A stretch of 64,000 nucleotides of DNA, from positions 868,001 through 932,000 of the forward strand of contig CP032039.1 in NCBI GenBank assembly GCA_008032935.1, written 5' to 3'. Positions within the stretch are counted from its first letter, which is position 1; each line of letters opens with the position of its first letter. The notes below the pieces were generated by a model that saw only the letters and a list, made by a program, of their open reading frames with translations, was not told where the DNA came from and made no database searches. Shown here piece by piece: positions 58,166-64,000 of this stretch. Position numbers and translations under genes: made by a program. Source of the stretch: Helicobacter pylori. GTDB lineage: Bacteria; Campylobacterota; Campylobacteria; Campylobacterales; Helicobacteraceae.

Positions 58166-59725
58166 TTAGAATGAATACCCATAAGACCAATAAACGCTAT
58201 AAGGACGGAAATACTTCACGGTAGTCCCTGCTGATTTGTAATAAGTGTTATAAATCGTAGGCACCACCACGCCAAATTCCACCGTGTGCTGGTTGTGGCG
58301 GTTGGATTTCCCGTCCAACTTACCGAAGTTCATCCTCATACCGAAGTCAAAGAGGAACTGGAAGTGCGTGTTATTGATTTTGCCATGCAATTTCACATTG
58401 GGGTCATCTCTGAGCGTGGATTGGAAGGTCTCACCGGCTAATTGGATACCGCTAAAAAAGCCCATATCCACAGAGCGGTTTTGATAGGAGCGGCTAAAGA
58501 TGTTATACAACACATCAGTCCCCACCCCATAAGTGTATAACCCTACATTATTTTGAGTGGATCTAAAGCCCACGCTCGCTCCGTTATAAGAAAAGAAGCC
58601 GTAATAGCGCAAACCGATATTCCTTTTCTTCCCGAAGAATTGCTTATAGCCTATTTTAGTGTAAAACCCGTTTAAAATATTCGTCGCACGGCTGTTCCCG
58701 GCTCTGAATTGGGGCAAGTAAGGCATGCTTCTCACCTGATTGTTGAGCGCGTTGATTTTATCCAAAGTTACTTGCGCGTTATAAAGAGCGTTAGGGAGCT
58801 GACTAGCGCGCGTGTTCACAGCGTTAGCTTGGTTGGAATTTATCCCGGCGCTATTAACCGCACTCCCGCTAATGGTGTTTTTAGTGAGCTCGTTATAAAC
58901 CGCTTGAGATTGATCAATAATGCCTTGCACCAAACCTGTAAAAGCGGCTGAATTGAATTCCTTATTCCCAATATTGGCGGCTACGGCGGAGTTGAAAGCT
59001 TCTAAGAGCAATTCGTCTTGCTTGAGCAAGTTCGCTGCGTTATTGAGAATATTTTGTTGGCCTTGAAGGTATTGGATAGCTTGTGTGGAGTAAGTTTGAC
59101 CATCTGAACCAGTCGCACCGCTAGTTCCACTATTACTATTAGTAGCAGTCCCATTCTTCTCTAAAGCCTTATTCATCGCGTTAAAAAACACGTTCCCCGC
59201 ATTCAAGTAGGTGAGCTGTTGTTGCATGTTAGGGAAATTGGTGTTCGTGCCGTAGTTAGTCTGGCTGCCGATCGTGCTTAAAATCCTGTCAGTCAAGCTA
59301 GGGAGCCAGTAATAGCCCGCAGCGGTGCAAGCGCTTTGAGTGTTAAGAGAGTTGCCACCAGCCGTCCCTGCAGCCGCGCAAGTCCCACTGCCTACCGCAC
59401 CACTTAAAAGAGCGTTCGCAGACACGTCGTTACTATTGAGTTTCGTGGGATACGCCCCTAAAAGCGAATAAAGGTATTGGGAGAAAGCGTTACTCAACGC
59501 CCCTGCGACATTGCCTCCGGTGTTGTTGTTTAAAATGTTGTTCGTTACATCAGCGTTAAGCTCTCTAGCGAGTTCGTCGCTTTTAGCGCCGCCTGGGTTT
59601 TGGACATCTTGCATGACTTGTCCGAGCTGATAACCGACGGTGAAAAACCCTCCATCATCTTCGGCATAACTTATGCTAGCGCAAAGGGCTAGACTAAGAA
59701 ACAGCGTTCTATTTTTCTTTATCAT
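58166..59725 (-). CDS. alpA: adhesin AlpA (HopC)
   Basis: 519 residues from ATG 59725, chosen because AAGGA lies five bases upstream. Signal peptide residues 1-21, then E-D-D-G-G-F-F-T-V-G-Y-Q-L-G-Q-V-M. A Cys pair (near residues 118 and 133) and an Asn/Gly/Ser-rich stretch near 200 mark the surface region; the barrel enters at I-G-Y-K-Q-F-F-G-K-K-R and ends Y-W-S-Y-G-Y-S-F. First gene of the alpAB operon; a T13 tract lies ~206 bases upstream. Confidence 0.94.
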   Translation of the reverse strand: MIKKNRTLFLSLALCASISYAEDDGGFFTVGYQLGQVMQDVQNPGGAKSDELARELNADVTNNILNNNTGGNVAGALSNAFSQYLYSLLGAYPTKLNSNDVSANALLSGAVGSGTCAAAGTAGGNSLNTQSACTAAGYYWLPSLTDRILSTIGSQTNYGTNTNFPNMQQQLTYLNAGNVFFNAMNKALEKNGTATNSNSGTSGATGSDGQTYSTQAIQYLQGQQNILNNAANLLKQDELLLEAFNSAVAANIGNKEFNSAAFTGLVQGIIDQSQAVYNELTKNTISGSAVNSAGINSNQANAVNTRASQLPNALYNAQVTLDKINALNNQVRSMPYLPQFRAGNSRATNILNGFYTKIGYKQFFGKKRNIGLRYYGFFSYNGASVGFRSTQNNVGLYTYGVGTDVLYNIFSRSYQNRSVDMGFFSGIQLAGETFQSTLRDDPNVKLHGKINNTHFQFLFDFGMRMNFGKLDGKSNRHNQHTVEFGVVVPTIYNTYYKSAGTTVKYFRPYSVYWSYGYSF

Positions 59726-59930
59726 GATTTTCCTTATCAATGGGATGCTCCTTGATTGAGATTAAATTTGGGATTTAGTTACATCAGAGCTTGTAAATAA
59801 TGTTTAGTAATACAAATTGTTAGATGTAATTGTGATATTTTCACATAATGAAAATTAAACTAACCTTAAAAATCCCCTTAAAAACCCCTTATCAAGGAAA
59901 TAAAGTTACAGCAATTGGAGCGCTTGTTAC

Positions 59931-59943
59931 AAAAAAAAAAAAA
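59931..59943. repeat. A13/T13 homopolymer upstream of alpA
   Basis: Thirteen A on the plus strand, T on the alpA sense strand, 206-218 bases before the alpA ATG. T-tracts upstream of Hop genes (sabA, hopZ) vary in length and tune transcription; a role here is unproven. The rest of 59741-60022 shows no gene. Confidence 0.7.
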
Positions 59944-60022
59944 CGGGATTTCATAGGGGGATTAGCCTTAAATTTTGGGGGGGTTTTAAAAACGCTTTTT
60001 GGCATTCTTTGGTTTTTTAATG

Positions 60023-60028
60023 TAAAAT
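60023..60028 (+). promoter_or_regulatory. -10 element (TAAAAT, TG-extended) of the small-peptide locus
   Basis: TTAATGTAAAATCA. Transcription would start near 60035, six bases before the 12-base element that pairs with the peptide start. Confidence 0.45.
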
Positions 60029-60040
60029 CACGCTAACGCA

Positions 60041-60052
60041 AATAGTAATTTC
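60041..60052 (+). promoter_or_regulatory. 5' element complementary to the peptide start region
   Basis: AATAGTAATTTC is the exact reverse complement of GAAATTACTATT at 60141-60152, the first codons of the peptide ORF. In the mRNA the two would pair over 12 bp and block initiation until displaced or processed. Confidence 0.65.
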
Positions 60053-60084
60053 TAGGTTTCTCTTTCGTTGTGAAAATTTGGAGT

Positions 60085-60132
60085 ATGTTAGGGTTTGGGG
60101 TGATAGTGGGTGGTTACCCCGAAAGGAGATAA
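60085..60132 (+). CDS. 15-codon leader ORF
   Basis: Reads MLGFGVIVGGYPERR and stops at TAA 60130-60132, inside the hairpin that holds the Shine-Dalgarno of the next ORF. A GGAG lies very close to its ATG (one base spacing), so initiation may be weak. If translated, ribosomes would melt the hairpin and let the next ORF start, as Mok does for Hok. No homologue recalled. Confidence 0.4.
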   Translation: MLGFGVIVGGYPERR

Positions 60133-60135
60133 CCA
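60111..60135 (+). promoter_or_regulatory. hairpin burying the Shine-Dalgarno
   Basis: TGGTTA (60111-60116) pairs with TAACCA (60130-60135); inside, CC and GG close a GAAA tetraloop. The AAAGGAG site at 60122-60128 lies in the loop side of the stem. Confidence 0.6.
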
Positions 60136-60138
60136 ACT

Positions 60139-60195
60139 ATGAAATTACTATTAGTAATCATAGTTTTAATGGCCTTCGCAACGCAATTATACTAA
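60139..60195 (+). CDS. 18-residue hydrophobic peptide, candidate type I toxin
   Basis: Reads MKLLLVIIVLMAFATQLY: Lys at the N-terminus, a 12-13 residue hydrophobic core and a short polar tail, as in membrane-acting type I toxins. AAAGGAG is ten bases upstream, one of the strongest ribosome sites in the window. The start codon region is sequestered by both the hairpin at 60111-60135 and the element at 60041-60052, and contains its own palindrome (ATTACT-ATT-AGTAAT at 60145-60159). H. pylori carries AapA/IsoA type I systems with the same logic; this peptide does not match the AapA1 sequence I remember. Too short for ordinary gene finders. Existence of the peptide is inference. Confidence 0.5.
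   Translation: MKLLLVIIVLMAFATQLY
60186..60191 (-). promoter_or_regulatory. -10 element (TATAAT) for a predicted antisense RNA
   Basis: Minus-strand TAGTATAATTGCG within the last codons of the peptide ORF. Transcription would start near 60179 and run antisense through the peptide start, Shine-Dalgarno and leader. Confidence 0.5.
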
Positions 60196-60203
60196 AATTT
60201 TGG

Positions 60204-60221
60204 CTCTAGCGCAAGCTAGAG
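60204..60221. terminator. 7-bp stem with GCAA tetraloop after the peptide ORF
   Basis: CTCTAGC-GCAA-GCTAGAG, perfect, eight bases after the peptide stop. No clear U run follows on the plus strand, so it may be a 3' stabiliser rather than an intrinsic terminator; it also lies close to the end of the convergent helicase gene. Confidence 0.5.
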
Positions 60222-60270
60222 TTAAATCTATGGTTGCTAGCGTTTTAAACAAACAATACAAAAACCAATT

Positions 60271-62298
60271 TTATTTTGAATCAGGTTTCAAAAGCCCCGC
60301 TTCATACAAAAACACCGAAGGCTTATGCTCTTTAGGTTTGGTGTTTTCCCTCAATTCGTTTTTCGCATAAGAAAGCCATAAATTTTCCTTAGCCCTTGTG
60401 ATAGCGACATAAAAAAGCCGCCGCTCTTCTTCAATGCCCCCACCGGTATTCATGAGCTTGTGGTTAGGGAAACGGCCCTCCATTAAATCTATAATATAAA
60501 CGTCTTTAAATTCTAATCCTTTAGAAGCATGCACGCTCAATAAATTCACGCCACAGCCTTGCGTGGCTTCACTAGAGCCTATTAAAGTGCCGTTTAAAAA
60601 ACGCCCTAAATTTTGGTAATTTTTCGCCAAAGAACTCAGCAAGTCCATTTTTTCATTGAAGCGTTTTTGCGCTTGGAGTTTTTTAAATTCGTTATAAGAG
60701 CCGTCCTTATTTTTAGAGCGCTCTTTTAAAAGGCGTGTTTTAAAGGTTTGAAAAAACACGCTTTCTAGAATGTGTTTGATTAAAGCGCTAGGGGAATGAG
60801 TAGGGGCTTTAGTATAAAGAGTGAAAAAATCGCTCAGCGTTTTAGCCCCATTGAGTGAGATTTTAGGGTGCATCAATACTGGGTGCGAATGAAACGCTTT
60901 ATCTATCACGCTATTAAACCTTGAGCTGTTTTCTAGGGCAAAAATTTCTTCAAAAAGCCCCATAGAGGTGATTTCTTTTTTCTTCGTGTAAATTTTGGCT
61001 TCTTTATTTGGGTGGGTTAGGGCTAGTTTGAGATCGCCATTGCCTAAAAGCATTAAGGCTTCATGAATGTCTTTAGCGGTGTTAGAGCCAATATCGCTGA
61101 TATAGCTTAAAATGTGAATCGCTGCCATAATGTCTTTAGGGTTAAAGATGAGTGCACAAATATCTAACGCTAACGCCACTTCTTTGGATTCAAAAAAACT
61201 CGCGCTCCCTTTTCTTTTGCTTGGCACGTTGTGGGATCTTAAAGCGGCTTCTAATTGATCCGCGCTCGCGTTATTCCTAAAAATCACTGCCACTTCTTTA
61301 AAATTCTTCCGCATGACAATGCGTTTAGCGATGTCTTGGCATTGCGCGATATTGTCGTTGTAATTTAAAAGCGTGGGTTTATTGAATTTCCCTGATTTCA
61401 CCACTTCTAAATTTTTAGGGTAAATGCGCTCGTTATGCTGTATCACTTGATTGGCGAGATCTAAAATCTCTTTAGAAGAGCGGTAGTTTTTAGTGAGCGT
61501 GAAAACCTGGGCGTTTTTGTATTTTTGAGTGAAATTAGAAATGATAGAAATATCCGCCCCGTTAAAAGCGTAAATGCTCTGATCGTAATCGCCCACGCAA
61601 AACAAACTGGGAGGGTTGATGGCGTCTAAAATGGATTCTTGTAAGGGGTTAGTGTCTTGAAACTCATCGCAAAGCACTTCTTTATAAGGGCTAGGTCTTT
61701 CTAGCATTGCTTTTTTAAAGAGCAACAGCAAGTCGTTATAGTCAATATAATTATGCTTTTTTTTGGTGTTTTCAAATTCTTCTAAAATGTTTTCATAAAA
61801 GGCAGCGTATGGCGTGTGTTCAGGGCTTTTATTAGAAAGCCATGCGCTAAAATCTTCTTGTTTTAGAGCGTTAGTATAAAGAGAATAGAGGGCGTAGAGA
61901 TGCTGTGAAGTGTAGGGCTTTTTATCATCGTCTATGGCGTTTTTAGTGTCCACAATGCTTTCTAAAAGTTTTTTTAATTCTTTAGGTTGTTTCAGGCTTA
62001 AATTAGGGTAATGCTTTTTTAAATAGCGATACGCTACCGCATGGAAAGTGCCCGCTTCAATTTTGGAGCTTAATTTGGAGTATTTAGCCACCCTGGCAAT
62101 CATTTCATTACTCGCTTTATTGGTGAAAGTCAAAAGCAAGATTTCTTCAGGCTTGATGCCGTTATTAAGCAGGTGTAAAATGCGCCCCACAATCGTAGAA
62201 GTTTTCCCCGTGCCAGCGCTCGCAATCACTAAATTATGCCCTTGTAAAGCCTTGGCCGCTTTTAATTGCTCAGGGTTTAATTGCAAAGTTTCTAACAA
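60271..62298 (-). CDS. rep: UvrD/Rep-family DNA helicase
   Basis: A 675-residue superfamily 1A 3'-5' helicase. Ordered motifs: A-S-A-G-T-G-K-T-S near residue 27 (Walker A), D-E-F-Q-D-T-N-P near 211 (motif II), G-D-Y-D-Q-S-I-Y-A-F (III), T-K-N-Y-R-S-S (IV), V-H-A-S-K-G-L-E-F (V) and Y-V-A-I-T-R-A-K (VI). It acts in replication restart or repair; Rep, PcrA and UvrD are hard to tell apart. TTG start with AGGAT seven bases upstream, just after the methyltransferase stop. HP0911 by order. Confidence 0.94.
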   Translation of the reverse strand: MLETLQLNPEQLKAAKALQGHNLVIASAGTGKTSTIVGRILHLLNNGIKPEEILLLTFTNKASNEMIARVAKYSKLSSKIEAGTFHAVAYRYLKKHYPNLSLKQPKELKKLLESIVDTKNAIDDDKKPYTSQHLYALYSLYTNALKQEDFSAWLSNKSPEHTPYAAFYENILEEFENTKKKHNYIDYNDLLLLFKKAMLERPSPYKEVLCDEFQDTNPLQESILDAINPPSLFCVGDYDQSIYAFNGADISIISNFTQKYKNAQVFTLTKNYRSSKEILDLANQVIQHNERIYPKNLEVVKSGKFNKPTLLNYNDNIAQCQDIAKRIVMRKNFKEVAVIFRNNASADQLEAALRSHNVPSKRKGSASFFESKEVALALDICALIFNPKDIMAAIHILSYISDIGSNTAKDIHEALMLLGNGDLKLALTHPNKEAKIYTKKKEITSMGLFEEIFALENSSRFNSVIDKAFHSHPVLMHPKISLNGAKTLSDFFTLYTKAPTHSPSALIKHILESVFFQTFKTRLLKERSKNKDGSYNEFKKLQAQKRFNEKMDLLSSLAKNYQNLGRFLNGTLIGSSEATQGCGVNLLSVHASKGLEFKDVYIIDLMEGRFPNHKLMNTGGGIEEERRLFYVAITRAKENLWLSYAKNELRENTKPKEHKPSVFLYEAGLLKPDSK

Positions 62299-62301
62299 GT
62301 T

Positions 62302-63453
62302 TTATCCTAGATTTAAAAAGTCTTTAGGCAAAAGAGCGTTTTCTAAAGAGCGTTGCGAAAATAAAAAACACCCGCCGCACACAAAGCCTAATTCCTGCCA
62401 GTTGATAGCGTTGAGTTTATCGCAGAGGTTTTGTAAATCTAGGTTTTGGTTATAAGGGAATAGCGCTAAAATAGAGCCGTCATAATTAGGGCATTGGTGG
62501 ATGAAAAAGGGGTTTTTTTGGCGCGTTTTGGCGTTGACATAAATGCGTTTTTTAGGGGATATGTGGTGCATCCTCCCCCATTCAAACCAGTTATTTTCAT
62601 TGAATTTTTTAATCTTTCTTTGCATCAAGCTGTCTTTATGCTGGAGTAAATAATCATTAGGCTCATTGACAAAAACCATTTTTTCTAAAACATTGGTTCT
62701 TTTGGTGATTGAGGTGACAAATTCTAAATTCCCGTATTTTTCATTTTTAAAAATCTTATCGTACCCGCTCACTGCCCCCACTTTAACCTTAAAAACCTCG
62801 CTTAATTTTTGCGTGTAAGATTGGTTGAGGAAATACAAAATGCCTTTTTTGCACAAAAATTGCAAACCATCGTTGGTGATTCTACTGAAATTGCCCTTAC
62901 AAAAACGAAAAATCACGCAATTAGGCATGGCGTTTGGGAAAACCTTTTGATCGCCTAATTCAAAAAAATGCGTTATCGTGCCTTCTTGGTAAATCAATTC
63001 GTTTAATTTCACGCTGGAAGTGGATTTCAAAAAATCCCTTGGGGTGATGAAAACCAATTCGCCTTTAGGTTTTAAATGTTTGATCGCTTTTTCTATGAAA
63101 AACAAGTAGAGATTGCTCCTTTCATCAAAAAGGCTGTAATGGAGTTTTTCTTTCGTGCTAGGCGCAATATCCTTGTGCTTGACATAGGGCGGGTTACCAA
63201 TAATGGTGTCAAATTGATTTTCTAAAGGGTAGTCAAAAAAGTCCATGCAAAGGGCATTTTTAGGGCAGATTTTAGGATCGATTTCAATCCCTACAGCCTT
63301 TTTTAAGCGCTTTAAAAAACTCCCATCGCCCGCGCTTGGCTCTAAAACACTCCCTTGATTGTGTTTGAGAGTGAGCATGAAATCCACTATCTTTTTAGGG
63401 GTGAAAACCTGCCCTAAAGTTTTAATATCTAAATTATGCAAAAAATTCTCCAA
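62302..63453 (-). CDS. type II adenine-specific DNA methyltransferase
   Basis: A 383-residue N6-adenine methyltransferase. SAM motif V-L-E-P-S-A-G-D-G-S-F near residue 36 and catalytic N-P-P-Y-V near 87 come in the gamma-class order; P-R-D-F-L-K-S-T follows. In 26695, HP0910 is annotated as a HindII-type enzyme; the recognition site (GTNNAC or GTYRAC type) is my inference. Start is TTG at 63453; AAGAGAA lies upstream. The partner nuclease gene is next to it. C-terminal Cys-Gly-Gly-Cys (residues ~366-369) is unusual and may bind metal. Confidence 0.9.
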   Translation of the reverse strand: MENFLHNLDIKTLGQVFTPKKIVDFMLTLKHNQGSVLEPSAGDGSFLKRLKKAVGIEIDPKICPKNALCMDFFDYPLENQFDTIIGNPPYVKHKDIAPSTKEKLHYSLFDERSNLYLFFIEKAIKHLKPKGELVFITPRDFLKSTSSVKLNELIYQEGTITHFFELGDQKVFPNAMPNCVIFRFCKGNFSRITNDGLQFLCKKGILYFLNQSYTQKLSEVFKVKVGAVSGYDKIFKNEKYGNLEFVTSITKRTNVLEKMVFVNEPNDYLLQHKDSLMQRKIKKFNENNWFEWGRMHHISPKKRIYVNAKTRQKNPFFIHQCPNYDGSILALFPYNQNLDLQNLCDKLNAINWQELGFVCGGCFLFSQRSLENALLPKDFLNLG

Positions 63454-63462
63454 AAAATTCTC

Positions 63463-64000
63463 TTAATAAATATTAGCCCTTAGAGTTACACTTTTAGCTA
63501 AAGCGCTTAAGATGAAATTTTTACTTCCATCAAAATCTCTTTGAATGATTTCTCTGTTGTTGTCCCACTTGCATTGGAAGGGCAAGTTATTGCCATTAGG
63601 TTGGAGGGTTTGAATGCCTTTTAAGGAATTGATAAAAATATCCTTAGGATCGTTTTTGTTGATAATTAAAAAATAATAGTCCCTATTGGTGTTTTTGCCT
63701 AAGTCTTTATGCAGTTTTTGAAAGTATTTTTCCCATGCGATTTCGTTATTAAATTCCGGCACTAAGCCGCACAACGCATAATAAATCCCTAATTTGCAAT
63801 TAAGATTATCAGCGGTTTTTGTGGTGGTGGTTTTAATATTAACAGGATAAAAAATATCGTTTTCTTCAAAACTAAAATCCCACCACTCTCTGGCTTTTGG
63901 CAGTTGGATAGGAAAATAATCCTTAATGGTATTTAAAATTTCTTCTTCATTGACCAATGAATTTAAGCACCCATCTTGTAAGGGTTGAGACAAATGATAA
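63463..64000 (-). CDS. probable restriction endonuclease (5' end outside window)
   Basis: At least 178 residues; the frame is still open at the window edge, and the TTG at 63993 is unlikely to be the true start. Near the middle W-W-D-F-S-F followed by F-Y-P-V-N-I-K-T-T resembles the D-x(n)-(D/E)-x-K nuclease core, with Asn in place of the second acid, as in some EcoRV/HincII-like enzymes. The stop lies nine bases before the methyltransferase start, the usual pairing of a type II system. Assigned by context and this motif; no direct homologue recalled with confidence. Confidence 0.6.
   Translation of the reverse strand, partial: YHLSQPLQDGCLNSLVNEEEILNTIKDYFPIQLPKAREWWDFSFEENDIFYPVNIKTTTTKTADNLNCKLGIYYALCGLVPEFNNEIAWEKYFQKLHKDLGKNTNRDYYFLIINKNDPKDIFINSLKGIQTLQPNGNNLPFQCKWDNNREIIQRDFDGSKNFILSALAKSVTLRANIY

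Noticed and set aside
59829..59841. GTGATATTTTCAC inverted repeat upstream of alpA as a CRP site
   Set aside because: Only four bases per arm, and H. pylori has no CRP that I know of.
59848..60036. 62-codon open frame on the plus strand upstream of alpA
   Set aside because: No ribosome site, passes through the A13 tract as a Lys run, and has the composition of translated non-coding DNA.
1..64000. CRISPR arrays, transposases, prophage genes
   Set aside because: No regularly spaced short repeats and no recognisable transposase, integrase or phage protein; the only repeats are those listed.

Overview
The window reads as a Helicobacter pylori chromosome segment. It is AT-rich, has H. pylori codon use and extended TATAAT-type -10 boxes, and carries rdxA, hopK, a giant vacA-like gene, frpB2, hofG, alpB/alpA, flgZ (HP0958) and a four-tRNA cluster, in the order I recall for HP0961 to HP0909 of strain 26695. 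Gene names and HP numbers come from recognising the proteins, not from a search.

Layout. 1-4569: tail of an unknown gene, then two tandem dynamin-like GTPase genes; the first is broken in an A7 tract and the second ends in three ~96-101-residue repeats. 4808-12229 (+): gpsA (broken in a G tract), glyQ, a NIF3-like gene, flgZ, waaA, a pseudouridine synthase, lgt, rdxA with an altered 3' end, and a secreted protein. 12232-13513 (-): pncC/cinA and recO, divergent from accD-rlmH-HP0948 (+). 15953-17034: decayed DNA and a small outer-membrane gene fragment. 17035-19140 (-): nhaC and tRNA-Ser, -Cys, -Leu and -Gly. 19528-25227 (+): ridA-dadA-dagA-alr, a D-/L-alanine catabolism and cell-wall set, and an amino-acid ABC transporter. 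25290-28980: a broken DUF262/DUF1524 gene, proP with a frame break near its 5' end, a remnant of a second DUF262 copy and a Hof-type OMP remnant. 29124-36544 (-): acetyltransferase, queE (broken in a G tract), queD, lipoprotein, surE, ispA, folE, htpX, truD and recR, mostly overlapping by a few bases; folE, queD and queE feed the queuosine pathway. 36688-46756: dmpI, hopK, the 2521-residue vacA-like autotransporter gene vlpC, and gapA. 46902-55775 (+): a BI-1 family membrane protein, carB, a short TsaC-like gene, frpB2 and hofG. 56558-59725 (-): adhesins alpB and alpA. 60271-64000 (-): a UvrD/Rep helicase and a restriction-modification pair cut by the window end.

The most interesting unexplained structure is at 60023-60221, between alpA and the helicase. 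It holds a strong Shine-Dalgarno buried in a hairpin, a 15-codon leader ORF ending on that Shine-Dalgarno, an 18-residue hydrophobic peptide ORF, a perfect 12-bp pairing between the 5' end of the predicted mRNA and the peptide's start region, and a TATAAT on the opposite strand placed to make an antisense RNA. This is the architecture of a type I toxin-antitoxin locus.

A second theme is single-base indels in homopolymers of otherwise intact genes (dynamin-like GTPase, gpsA, queE, a small OMP, the DUF262 gene, perhaps lgt and proP), plus a one-base change at the end of rdxA. Most look like loss of one base from the run. They could be real slipped-strand mutations or consensus errors, and raw reads would decide. 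The break in gpsA, whose enzyme should be needed for phospholipid synthesis, favours sequence error or a reversible switch for at least some of them.
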